DNA from: Erwinia persicina NBRC 102418
GTDB taxonomy: Bacteria; Pseudomonadota; Gammaproteobacteria; Enterobacterales; Enterobacteriaceae
Reading direction: 5' to 3'
Assembly (NCBI RefSeq): GCF_001571305.1
Contig: NZ_BCTN01000003.1
Location: 182,457 to 246,456, forward strand
DNA length: 64,000 bases
This document shows positions 36,398 through 44,328 of this stretch, one piece after another. The notes beneath the pieces were generated by a model. The model did not search any database and was not told where the DNA came from. It saw only the letters and a list, made by a program, of their open reading frames with translations. The translations under genes were made by a program, and so were the position numbers. How positions within the stretch are numbered: the first letter of the stretch is position 1; each line of letters starts with the position of its first letter.

Positions 36398-36518
36398 ACC
36401 CCCATTTCAACCTGTTCATTTGATCAGACCGCCTTTGAAAAACTCCGTCGCCTGCCAAAAGTAACTGATTGATTTTAAAAAATAAGAATAAAGAGGCTTC
36501 ATATCATCACTGCACATC

Positions 36519-36775
36519 TTGCCAACATCGCTAACCCGACAATACAATCGCATTTTTCATGGATGGGCAGCAAAGCCTGGCCCCGAAGATTCGCTGTGCA
36601 GCACACCTTCCATAAGAAGAACAAAACCTCACCTGCTTTACAAGAAAACCAAGCATCACCGGCTGCTCCAGCTTCTGTTGGGCCATAAGAAACCAGAGAG
36701 CACAGTCCGTTATCCGGGCATTGCAGTCTACGATTTTTTGGGCTGTAACAGCAGCCCTGCGCCAGAAGCGGACAT
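36519..36775 (+). pseudogene. tyrosine recombinase/integrase 3' fragment
   Basis: A short frame reads 'SIRRTKPHLLYKKTK....LLQLLLGHKKPESTVRYPGI', matching the C-terminal catalytic part of plasmid/phage tyrosine recombinases: Arg/Lys box, LLGH His and the nucleophile Tyr in TVRY. The N-terminal two thirds are missing and the tail runs into repeat R3. It cannot be active. It shows that an integrating element once lay here. Confidence 0.65.
36761..36775. repeat. dispersed palindromic repeat, right half only (R3)
   Basis: GCCAGAAGCGGACAT equals the right end of the repeat (as in R5 'GCCAGAAGCGGACGTT'). The left half is absent. Confidence 0.55.
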
Positions 36776-36864
36776 GACATACTTTACACTATGCTAATCA
36801 GGATTGAGCATTCACAGTAGAATGGTATGGTTGTGGCCTGTTCCTTTTCAAAAAGGCCATCGGC

Positions 36865-37242
36865 ATGAGTCATCTGGTAAGAAAAAATTACAGTGCGTTA
36901 GGTGAAGTAAAAGCGCCGTACGTCCATTCAGTAAAGCATGGCAACACGCTCTATATTTCCGGCCTGACCGCGTTTGGCACAGCGGCACAGCATGAAGGTA
37001 TTGTTGAGCAGGCTGAGGAAATATTCAGCCAAATCAGGGAAATTGCCAGCGCAGAAGAGACAGATTTTTCAGCACTAATCAAAGTGACTATATTCATCAC
37101 CTCTTTTGAGGAGATAGACGGGCTACGCAACGTGCTGTACCGAAATTACGGTGATCACCTGCCCGCCAGCTCGCTTGTAGAAGTCAGCCGCCTCTTTTCA
37201 CCTGACCTCTCGATAGAAATTGAGGCTATATTCGGCCTTTGA
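36865..37242 (+). CDS. RidA-family (YjgF/YER057c/UK114) protein
   Basis: 125 residues with 'YSALGEVKAPYVHSVKHGNTLYISG', 'A.EIFSQIREI', 'LIKVTIFITS' and 'PASSLVEVSRLFSPDLSIEIEAI', the RidA fold. The usual catalytic Arg in 'P.R(T/S)' is replaced (P-A-S-S-L-V), so the imine/enamine deaminase activity of RidA itself is doubtful. It is followed by repeat R4. Confidence 0.83.
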   Translation: MSHLVRKNYSALGEVKAPYVHSVKHGNTLYISGLTAFGTAAQHEGIVEQAEEIFSQIREIASAEETDFSALIKVTIFITSFEEIDGLRNVLYRNYGDHLPASSLVEVSRLFSPDLSIEIEAIFGL

Positions 37243-37314
37243 TTCATTGCTCATCGCCGGATAATGATAACTGTTCGGATCGAACGCCATTTTATCAAAC
37301 CTTCTCTAAGACAT

Positions 37315-37344
37315 AATGTCCGCTCTTCGCTCTAAGCGGACATT
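37315..37344. repeat. dispersed palindromic repeat, compact copy R4
   Basis: Perfect 10-bp stem AATGTCCGCT / AGCGGACATT around a 10-base loop, 73 bp after the RidA-family gene. Confidence 0.85.
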
Positions 37345-37520
37345 CCGGCAGGACGGGGGGCAGCTGTATGCAGGTTATAAGCCCGTCACCGGCGCTCCGG
37401 AAGCGACAGCAGGGGGTTATTCGTCCTGCTCTGCCAAATCCTCCTCACGCTCTCATCCGTTAAGCCCACAGATCCGTTTTCTGTAAGATCCGGAGGCCAC
37501 CCGCTACCATGTGGTTATGC

Positions 37521-37895
37521 TCAGTCCTCTTCAACAACTGCTTTGATCAATGCATCAAGGGATGAAAAAACCTTTGCATCGTCAATGAAAGGATTTCCCG
37601 AGTCCTGTAGGTAAAATCGAGGCTCTGCCGTACGCTCCATTAATACTAAGCGACCGCCAGAGTCGTCACCAATCAGCAGGTGATCAGGAAACGACGCCGA
37701 TATATCGTAGGCCTGTTGGCGTTCAACGATGGAGTCCGTGGAATGAATAATCACAAGGTCTTCGATCATCGCGCCGTCGCACTGCGCCCAGAATCGGATT
37801 ATCCATGCGTCCGGTTTTATATCGCACTTCTGCATAGCCATAGCGATGTCTTCAGCACTTGCAGGCGGATTTTTGTAGTTGTAAAGCTGGCTCAT
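37521..37895 (-). CDS. SMI1/KNR4 (SUKH) domain protein, possible orphan immunity protein
   Basis: 124 residues with the SUKH pattern: 'SFPDHLLIGDDSGGRLVLM' in the middle and flanking helices. SUKH proteins often protect against nuclease or other polymorphic toxins. No toxin gene is next to it, but the region contains a broken colicin-like gene. The IS3-type fragment begins right upstream of its start. Confidence 0.7.
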   Translation of the reverse strand: MSQLYNYKNPPASAEDIAMAMQKCDIKPDAWIIRFWAQCDGAMIEDLVIIHSTDSIVERQQAYDISASFPDHLLIGDDSGGRLVLMERTAEPRFYLQDSGNPFIDDAKVFSSLDALIKAVVEED

Positions 37896-37950
37896 TGGAG
37901 TACACCCGTTAAGTTGAATGAAAAGCCCGGGGCGGCAACGAATACAAGTG

Positions 37951-38007
37951 GGCAGCCTGTTTCAGGGCAAAAACAATCTGTTCTTCGGTGAATCGTGACT
38001 TTTTCAC
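37951..38007 (-). mobile_element. IS3-family transposase OrfA fragment (first ~19 codons)
   Basis: Reverse strand reads 'KKSRFTEEQIVFALKQA' after GAGGAGGTGCCG, the start of many IS3-family (IS407-like) OrfA genes, with the initiator ATG changed to GTG. The similarity stops after about 19 codons, at the region upstream of the SUKH gene, so this is an IS end remnant and not a working element. Confidence 0.75.
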
Positions 38008-38091
38008 CGGCACCTCCTCCGTTCAGGGGAGTATTTATCATGCCGGGATTCTGTTTCTGAATGGAGCAGGATGTTGGATCAGGGTCAGACT

Positions 38092-38196
38092 GGTGATCTC
38101 CCTGGTTTCGCCCAGGCGGAACTGGGTAAAGCGGTTCTGCATGCCGACAAAGTAAGGGACAAGATACGGATTAAAATGGACGCTGTAGACGCCCCG
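38092..38196 (-). pseudogene. RepFIB-like plasmid replication initiator fragment
   Basis: About 35 codons read '[16 protein letters not shown]' and '[15 protein letters not shown]', which resemble the central winged-helix part of RepFIB-type (Rep_3 superfamily) initiators of IncF plasmids. The reading frame continues to other sequence and stops at 38038; the rest of the gene is missing. Recognised from memory, not searched. Confidence 0.65.
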
Positions 38197-38238
38197 TGCG
38201 GGACTGTGTGCGCTGGATGAACCACGGAAAGGATTCAT

Positions 38239-38632
38239 TTATTGTTAATAGCCTTTTGTATAATGCCGGAGTAGAGGCCGTTTTTATCTTTATCTTTTCT
38301 TTCCCAGCATATCGTCTCGGTGAAGGAGATAAAGACCTTGATATGGTAAGTTACTCTCTTGTAAAAACTTTCCCGGATAGCGATCCTCGTTCAACACAAC
38401 TGCCCCCCTGGGCTCCTAAGAAAGCTTTCAATCGTGTAGCCAGTTTTTTTAAAACTCACTAACTGTATGTATCCTTACTGTTTCTTCAGGAAGATATGTA
38501 TTGCGACAGCAAAAAAAGAAGTCGTCTGGTTTATATTGTCGTGAGCAGGACTTACTGTTCTGTTTCATCAGGCACATCATTGCTGTTACCTTCAAAGGCA
38601 TTAAAACCTGACAACGCAGATGCGATGCCTGT
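38239..38632. other. gap with one weak open frame
   Basis: A plus-strand frame (to 38462) ends in a protein-like stretch ('LGEGDKDLDMVSYSLVKTFP', 'APKKAFNRVASFFKTH') but has no start with a ribosome-binding site, so it may be the tail of a lost gene. Nothing else is seen. Confidence 0.35.
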
Positions 38633-39241
38633 TCATACGGTACGTTGTGGCGCACCGGCGCGCAGCCCCGCCATAACAATGTTTATGAGCCAGGTAAGCC
38701 GGGGCCGCCAGTCGTCATTAAAATCAAGCTGCCATACCCCGGCAATTGCCAGGAAAAAATCGTCCGTGGTTACGCCTGCGTGGGTGGTTCCCGCTTTCTT
38801 ATTTGCATCAAGCAGCGTCTGTGCAGCATTAATCACTGGAGCATAACCCGTATTCCCCGAACAGTTCCCGCCAACAGCTAGCGATACCCCCCGAATAGCA
38901 TCAGCCAGGCCGGCTTTGGTCATAGCATACTCAGCAAGACGGATTATCCATTCACGCAATGCCTGCTCGGGCGTACGCGTTTTGAGCAAAAACTCTGCAT
39001 ACTGAGTGACCTGCAGCATTTCATAGCGGTAAACCTCCATCACCAGTACCTCCCTTGACGGGAAGTGTCGATAAAACGTTGCCTGTCCGACGCCAGCCCT
39101 TTTCGCGATCGTCGATAGCGGGACGTCAGCTGAAACAGTCAGTTCCTGGAGCGCAACAGTCAGAATACGTTCGCGATTCTGCTGTGCATCAGCGCGTGCC
39201 GGACGCTCCATTTTTTCTTTAGGTGCCACAACTCCCCCCAT
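38633..39241 (-). CDS. TetR-family transcriptional repressor
   Basis: About 202 residues: HTH 'QNRERILTVALQEL', 'VPLSTIAKRAGVGQATFYRHFPSRE', then a helical ligand-binding domain. The start at 39241 (GTG/ATG before 'GGVVAPKEKMERP') avoids running through the operators. Divergent from an SDR gene with two identical palindromes between them, which it should bind to repress both genes. Confidence 0.85.
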   Translation of the reverse strand: MGGVVAPKEKMERPARADAQQNRERILTVALQELTVSADVPLSTIAKRAGVGQATFYRHFPSREVLVMEVYRYEMLQVTQYAEFLLKTRTPEQALREWIIRLAEYAMTKAGLADAIRGVSLAVGGNCSGNTGYAPVINAAQTLLDANKKAGTTHAGVTTDDFFLAIAGVWQLDFNDDWRPRLTWLINIVMAGLRAGAPQRTV

Positions 39242-39265
39242 TCGGATGATTAAAACCTTGCTATA

Positions 39266-39308
39266 CGGACAGTTGTCCGGTAATTTTTCTGAATCGGACA
39301 GTTGTCCG
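39266..39308. promoter_or_regulatory. two identical palindromic operators between TetR and SDR genes
   Basis: CGGACAGTTGTCCG occurs at 39266-39279 and again at 39295-39308, 29 bp apart. Each has CGGACA/TGTCCG arms. This is strong evidence for an autoregulated TetR operator pair. Confidence 0.87.
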
Positions 39309-39346
39309 TTTATTATTCTACTCTTTTTATCTACTCGGAGAAACAC

Positions 39347-40102
39347 ATGAAAACTTCAGGTAATACGATTCTCATCACGGGTGCCACATCGGGTATTGGG
39401 CTGGGCCTCGCGGTGCGTTTCCATGAAGCTGGCAATAAAGTCATTGTGGCAGGTCGCCGTAAGGCATTACTTGATAAAATGACAGCCGACTATTCGGGTA
39501 TGGAAGCAATCAAACTCGATGTTGCTGACGCCGAATCCATTATCCGGGCAAGCAAAATTGCAGCAGAGCGTTACCCTGAACTGAACGTTGTCATCAATAA
39601 CGCAGGCATCATGTTGAGCGAAAATGTACTGGATCCGGACTCAGTGGATATTGCACAGCAGACCGTTGATATTAACCTGTTGGGCACCATCCGTATGACA
39701 TATGCGTTCTTACCCCAACTGGTTAAAAATAACGACAGCTTCATCATTAATGTCAGCTCTTCTCTTGCGTTTGTTCCGTTTCCGATAGCCATGACCTATA
39801 GTGCCACAAAGTCTGCCGTACATGCGTTCACGGCGGGCTTGCGGGTACAACTTAGCGACACTCCCGTACGCGTTATTGAGTTGGCTCCTCCGGGGGTACG
39901 CACTACATTGTTCGGACAGGAAAATGACGAACATGCCATGCCCCTGGATGAATTCCTTGATGAAGCGCTAGGTCTCTTGTATGCCGATCCCACGCCTCAT
40001 GAAATTATCGTTGAAAATGCCAAATATTTACGCACTGCTGAAGCGACAGGTAACTACGAAAGCGCACTTGAAATGCTTTCTTCATGGAAGGCTCCGGATT
40101 GA
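39347..40102 (+). CDS. short-chain dehydrogenase/reductase (SDR), DltE-like
   Basis: About 251 residues: cofactor motif 'ITGATSGIGLGLAVRF', 'NVVINNAGIM', catalytic Ser in 'NVSSSLAFVPF' and the YxxxK motif 'YSATKSAVHAF'. The ATG at 39347 follows CGGAGAAAC. Under control of the divergent TetR gene and its two operators. Redox substrate unknown; possibly linked to an electrophile or drug response. Confidence 0.88.
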   Translation: MKTSGNTILITGATSGIGLGLAVRFHEAGNKVIVAGRRKALLDKMTADYSGMEAIKLDVADAESIIRASKIAAERYPELNVVINNAGIMLSENVLDPDSVDIAQQTVDINLLGTIRMTYAFLPQLVKNNDSFIINVSSSLAFVPFPIAMTYSATKSAVHAFTAGLRVQLSDTPVRVIELAPPGVRTTLFGQENDEHAMPLDEFLDEALGLLYADPTPHEIIVENAKYLRTAEATGNYESALEMLSSWKAPD

Positions 40103-40411
40103 TAATGCCGGGCAGAGCATACTCTGTGTCGTAAAAGCTGAGCGAAATGCTTGATCAGCGTTGGAAAAGCGGTTTCCTGTTATTGTCAGCAATATCCTGG
40201 GGGGAAGTGTTGAATCTGCTTTAGCGATAGTAGCGAACCATCGCTATTAGGAATAAGGAAGGGACGAGAAAGCAATATATATCAGGCTGTAAGCGGCTAC
40301 GTCGAGCTTACGGCGCAGTCAGATACTTTACCCTGCTCTGACATCATCTGGCCCCTGAATGCCCCTTTAGCCATATTCAGGGGCTGCTCGCCTGCCTGGT
40401 TTACTTCAGGC
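40103..40411. other. intergenic, nothing identified
   Basis: No reading frame, repeat or RNA structure could be supported between the SDR gene and the colicin-like remnant. Confidence 0.35.
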
Positions 40412-40689
40412 CTACAGGGGAGCAACGGCCAGGGCCTTATCCCGAGCTGCTATTGCAGCGGTGATTTCACCGGCGATGGCTGCCGTATCAAACAGCGTGA
40501 TCCCCATACGCCATTAACGGGTACAGCGATGGCCGGCATCCCGAACACGCTGAGGGTTTTCACGTCAGAGGATAAAGCATTCCCGCCACTGCCATTCTGA
40601 CCACCGTTGTTTCCATTGCCACCGACAGGCGGGCCATAATTGCCCCCTCCGGGAGCACTCACGTTTATGGTTCCTTCACTGTCACTCAT
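40412..40689 (-). pseudogene. colicin-like bacteriocin translocation-domain remnant
   Basis: Starts 'MSDSEGTINVSAPGGG', then a Gly/Asn-rich segment and 'VFGMPAIAVPVNGVWG', like the glycine-rich N terminus and 'FGFPALS' region of E-type colicins and cloacin. The frame then breaks: a one-base shift restores 'ITLFDTAAIAGEITAAIAAR', which ends in TAG at 40412. No cytotoxic domain or immunity gene follows. AGGATGC precedes the ATG. Most likely the 5' remnant of a plasmid-type bacteriocin gene; a small Gly-rich protein is the alternative. Confidence 0.45.
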
Positions 40690-40841
40690 AAAAGCATCCT
40701 CGTAAAAATGGGTGATAAGCTCACTTACACAATTTTCACTGGCTTTATAAACAGTAGTGAAAGCCTGAAGTCATTTTTAACAAGGGGCAATTCAGAGGAT
40801 CACCACACAACAAGGCATGATAACTGAGTGGAGATTACGGT

Positions 40842-40931
40842 CTGGATCAGACCGTTGTTATGTTCACCGAGATTAAATACATTGGAGCGAGCTATCTGAT
40901 GTTTCTGGGTGGGAAAATGTTGTTAGGAACA
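40842..40931 (+). pseudogene. LysE/RhtB-type exporter fragment
   Basis: About 30 codons read 'LDQTVVMFTEIKYIGASYLM' then 'FLGGKML', like the conserved third helix of LysE/RhtB amino-acid exporters ('..K..GA.YL..LG'). A stop lies just upstream in frame and no start exists. Short, so the call is tentative. Confidence 0.4.
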
Positions 40932-41287
40932 TTCATAAGCAAAAAAGGGGTCAGTTGGGAGATCGGAAATTATTGTACGTTAAGGTGGTTTTTTGTACCT
41001 CTGAGCTGTAGTAGAGCTTGACCACTTTGACAGGCAGCTTTGAGCGAGGAGCGGACCTTACGCATCCCTGCTAACATTGGCTCTGAACAGTCGGAATTGA
41101 ACTTAGCGATTCATTGTGAATTCCCGACCGCCTTTTCAGCCAATCTGATTCACCGTAACTTTTGAATTACTGATCCTCATTAGTCTTTCCACTGTTGTCA
41201 TAGTGGTGAAAAACATGAAATTGGAAACCGGGTTCATGGCCATGAATCACGGCCTTGTTCCCCACACAGTAATCGTATGAGGTCTTT
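40932..41287. other. intergenic, degraded sequence
   Basis: The LysE-like frame continues to a TGA near 41020 without recognisable similarity. An 'AGCGGACCTTACG' at about 41050 may be a very decayed repeat half. No gene is supported. Confidence 0.3.
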
Positions 41288-42025
41288 ATGCTGATAGCGC
41301 AGATTTCAGACATTCACGCCTCACCCGAAAATGATCATCTGTTTCGGTTTGACCAGGTACTAAATTGGCTTACGCATCTGAAACCGGATGTACTGATACT
41401 TACTGGTGATATTACGGATGGGCATTGGCAGGAAGGTTATAAACAGATAGCCGACCGCCTGAATCAGCAAAATTATCCTTCGTTGATCCTGGCAGGTAAC
41501 TCTGACGACCGCAGTATGATGCGTTCTGTTTGGGGTGAGAATAGATGGGCGCACGATGCCCAAGGAGAGGCTCTGCACTTTGTCCATGACACTGGAGGCA
41601 TTCGCCTGATTGGTCTGGATTCGACGATTGATTATAAGGATTACGGCAGTGTGGCTGACCATCTGGAATGGTTGGATAATCAACTTAGCGACGCAGACAG
41701 CCCTCCGTCATTGCTGTTTCTGCACCATCACGTGTTTGCATCTGGCATACCAACGCTAGATGAAACGATGTGCAGAGGTCTACCTGAGATGGAAGATTTG
41801 ATTAGATGCGCCCCGGGCAGATTACTCGCCATTTCTACAGGCCATGTCCACAGACCAATAGCTGGTAAGTTTGCGGGCATACCTGCCTACATTTGTGGCT
41901 CCGTCTGCCCGGCTAATCCTGTCTGGTTTGGAACAGTAAATGTTCCTCCTGCGAATGACCCGCCAGCATTGGTGATTCACCGCTATGTCAGTAACTCTCT
42001 TACCAGTCACAACGTTTGCGTTTAA
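41288..42025 (+). CDS. CpdA-like metallophosphoesterase
   Basis: 245 residues with all calcineurin-type metal motifs: 'QISDIHAS' (DxH), 'TGDITDG' (GDxxD), 'LAGNSDD' (in place of GNHD/E), 'FLHHHV' and 'STGHVHRP' (GHxH). Most like the cyclic-nucleotide phosphodiesterase CpdA branch, but the GNSDD change and the short length leave the substrate open. Followed by repeat R5. Confidence 0.8.
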   Translation: MLIAQISDIHASPENDHLFRFDQVLNWLTHLKPDVLILTGDITDGHWQEGYKQIADRLNQQNYPSLILAGNSDDRSMMRSVWGENRWAHDAQGEALHFVHDTGGIRLIGLDSTIDYKDYGSVADHLEWLDNQLSDADSPPSLLFLHHHVFASGIPTLDETMCRGLPEMEDLIRCAPGRLLAISTGHVHRPIAGKFAGIPAYICGSVCPANPVWFGTVNVPPANDPPALVIHRYVSNSLTSHNVCV

Positions 42026-42103
42026 CTGGCATTCAGAAAACGTATCGGTCTACTAAAGAACGACCTGATCCCCAGTGATTAACGCATAATGTTGCAAGAG
42101 AAC

Positions 42104-42173
42104 AATATCCGCTGTTGGCACACAGTGGACATCGCCCTGCTTGCCAGTCTGCTTCGTGCCAGAAGCGGACGTT
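42104..42173. repeat. dispersed palindromic repeat, long copy R5
   Basis: From AATATCCGCTGTTGGCAC to GTGCCAGAAGCGGACGTT, with an inner imperfect stem, 79 bp after the phosphoesterase gene. Long form like R1/R2. Confidence 0.8.
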
Positions 42174-42201
42174 ACAGCGGTAAAATTACGCTAATTTAGC
42201 A

Positions 42202-42861
42202 TCAGTATGTCGCAGGTATTTCACGGCAAGGAATATAAGATTGCAGAGTCAGCCCTGCTGAAAGAATGTGTTTGACGGTATATTCGCGCGCACCGGCTGG
42301 GTCGTTCTGCTGACAGGCGCTTAAAATACGCTCATGTTCTACCTGAAATTTAAGGGTATCCGACACTAAACGAAGTTGAAAAACCTCATATCTTTCAATT
42401 TGTTGTTGTAACTCATTTATCATCTTCAGCAGACGCTGATTTTTACACTTTCGGTACAGTAATTCATGAAACTCCCGATTATATAAACCTTGCTGTACGG
42501 GGTCCGATGTACTCCCCAGAAATTTATGGACAAGCTCTGCTCGTTTAATCGTTTCAGAGTCGATGTACTGCATACTTTGAAAAATAGCCTCACCTTCCAT
42601 CAAAGCCCGGAGCTGGTAAATTTCATCCACATCGGTGACAGAAAGTGTTTTTACTACCGCTCCACGGTTTCTGTAAACCTCAACTAAACCTTCCCGCTGA
42701 AGCTGCTGTATAGCCTCCCTCAACGGAATACGGCTGACAGAAAACCGGCTGGCAAGGTCCCTTTCAACCAGCCGATCTCCATCCTGCAATGAACCGTTGT
42801 TAATTAAACGTCTAAGCTCCTGGGCAAGCATGTCAGCGGTTGATAGAGAAACTATGCTCAT
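42202..42861 (-). CDS. GntR-family regulator (FCD/FadR branch)
   Basis: 219 residues: N-terminal winged HTH 'DRDLASRFSVSRIPLREAIQQL'-type segment (here 'VERDLASRFSVSRIPLREAI') and an all-helical FCD ligand domain with 'EFHELLYRKCKN' and 'H..IL.A....D...A...V..H'. It is divergent from an OsmC-family gene, with a perfect palindrome between them, and probably represses itself and that gene. Effector unknown. Confidence 0.87.
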   Translation of the reverse strand: MSIVSLSTADMLAQELRRLINNGSLQDGDRLVERDLASRFSVSRIPLREAIQQLQREGLVEVYRNRGAVVKTLSVTDVDEIYQLRALMEGEAIFQSMQYIDSETIKRAELVHKFLGSTSDPVQQGLYNREFHELLYRKCKNQRLLKMINELQQQIERYEVFQLRLVSDTLKFQVEHERILSACQQNDPAGAREYTVKHILSAGLTLQSYIPCREIPATY

Positions 42862-42883
42862 TGAGTCTACTTTTTATAAAATA

Positions 42884-42897
42884 AATGGTATACCATT
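42884..42897. promoter_or_regulatory. GntR operator palindrome
   Basis: AATGGTATACCATT is a perfect 14-bp palindrome containing TGGTATACCA, the common core of FCD-type GntR operators, 23 bp upstream of the GntR start. Confidence 0.82.
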
Positions 42898-43030
42898 ATT
42901 CCATAAACTCAGCTTTTATGACAACCTTGTAGGCAGATGCCCGTATCGTTCATTACGAATCAAGAAAAGTGGCCGATGCTTCGCGATTTTGAATGTATAG
43001 CTTCATCATTTAGAGAGGTTCGGCAAATTA

Positions 43031-43510
43031 ATGGAACATGTTTATACGTCACATATCTCGTGGACAGGGAATTTGGGCACGGGCACATCGGGCTATAAGT
43101 CATATGCACGGACATGGGATATCGCCATAACCGGAAAGGAAACCATTCATTGCTCAAATGACCCACTGCTGGGCGGCGACCCTGGTAAAATGAACCCTGA
43201 AGATCTCCTGATATCCTCTCTTTCTGCCTGTCATATGCTGTGGTATCTGCATCTCGCCTCAGATGCTGGCATCACTGTGCTGGATTATGAAGACTCACCG
43301 GTAGCCACAGGTGAGGTTTTAAAAGGGGGGGCAGGTCGCTTTATTTCAGCCATACTCAGGCCAAAAATTACGGTTCAGGCCGGTATAAATCTCGATGCTG
43401 CAACGGCTATTCACCATGAAATTCATAAAGTCTGTTTTATTGCAAGATCAGTTAATTTTCCTGTTTTTTATGAACCTGAATTTATCATCAGTCATTTACC
43501 TTCCAGTTGA
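43031..43510 (+). CDS. OsmC/Ohr-family peroxiredoxin-like protein
   Basis: 159 residues with the OsmC fold: 'NPEDLLISSLSACHMLWYL' carrying the first Cys and 'HKVCFIARSV' with the second, the pair that reduces organic hydroperoxides. 'CSNDPLLGGD' matches the family's substrate loop. Controlled by the divergent GntR gene. Followed by repeat R6. Confidence 0.87.
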   Translation: MEHVYTSHISWTGNLGTGTSGYKSYARTWDIAITGKETIHCSNDPLLGGDPGKMNPEDLLISSLSACHMLWYLHLASDAGITVLDYEDSPVATGEVLKGGAGRFISAILRPKITVQAGINLDAATAIHHEIHKVCFIARSVNFPVFYEPEFIISHLPSS

Positions 43511-43629
43511 ACACGATTCCTTAGTGATGCTTATGCCTGCTCAATAAGAGGGAATCAGCAACACTGAGAGGCGTGTAGCTGAATCAACGTGATTAGCGAG
43601 GCAAAGACTAATAGTTTTTGTGCCAGCCT

Positions 43630-43659
43630 GATGTCCGCTCTTCGCGCTAAGCGGACATC
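43630..43659. repeat. dispersed palindromic repeat, compact copy R6
   Basis: Perfect 10-bp stem GATGTCCGCT / AGCGGACATC around a 10-base loop (CTTCGCGCTA) that differs from R4's loop by one base, 120 bp after the OsmC-family gene. Confidence 0.87.
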
Positions 43660-43784
43660 CCGCAGGTGTATACCTGCTGTGTGCCAGGAACTGATGTTGC
43701 TGAAATTGCGATATGCTAATTTATGAGAAGCCGATTGGCTTCCTTTTATTAGGGTTGATTAAGAATTATATCAAAAACAAGGGG

Positions 43785-44174
43785 ATGATGATGCATATCA
43801 AAGCTGGGGCGTTGTTAATCGTAGCACTCATTCCATTGACATCGGTTGCAGCAAAAGGCGATTTTGATTTTTCGATCTCAGGGGAAAAGACGTCCTTCGA
43901 CTCTGGATGTGTAGAGTCCATTGAATATGTTGAGGCAGATGAAGTGGACAATGAGAATATCATCATGCGATTCACCGATGAATGTGGGAAGAAATTATCG
44001 ACCATGACCCGGCAGAACATCGGAAAGCAGATGACCATTGCCTATGACGGTAACAAACTTACTTCCGCTATTATTGCCTCGCGCCTGAGCACGACTTTCA
44101 GAATTTCCGCAAAGGGAATACCCAGGGTGCTGTTGATGAAAATATTTAATGATTATGGAACAGTTATTCAGTGA
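43785..44174 (+). CDS. exported protein with SecD P1-head-like segment
   Basis: About 129 residues. A Sec signal peptide (about 1-24, ending 'SVAA') follows three consecutive ATG codons behind AAGGGG. The mature part contains 'NIGKQMTIAYDGNKLTSAII', like the P1 head subdomain of SecD ('.GK.MA...DG...SAP.I'), plus two Cys that could form a disulfide. A periplasmic protein of unknown role, single gene behind repeat R6. Confidence 0.65.
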   Translation: MMMHIKAGALLIVALIPLTSVAAKGDFDFSISGEKTSFDSGCVESIEYVEADEVDNENIIMRFTDECGKKLSTMTRQNIGKQMTIAYDGNKLTSAIIASRLSTTFRISAKGIPRVLLMKIFNDYGTVIQ

Positions 44175-44328
44175 CTGGGACAGAGTGGAAAATAGTCTGG
44201 AACAGACTCATCGTCTAAAGAGCCCCAGGAAATTTAACGTCCACTCTGCGATCAACGCGGGTCAACACGCCTTGATGATCGCTTGTCACCAGTCGCGGCC
44301 CCCCTCCCCGCGCATGTCAGCCTGATTG

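Noticed and set aside
36499..36780. Minus-strand Cys-rich frame
   Set aside because: It lies opposite the integrase fragment, whose reading frame shows clear family motifs.
35108..42173. Repeats as true integron attC sites
   Set aside because: The copies share AAC/GTT-like ends, but the bases after GTT do not follow the GTTRRRY core, and no IntI-type integrase is seen. Reported instead as an unclassified repeat family.
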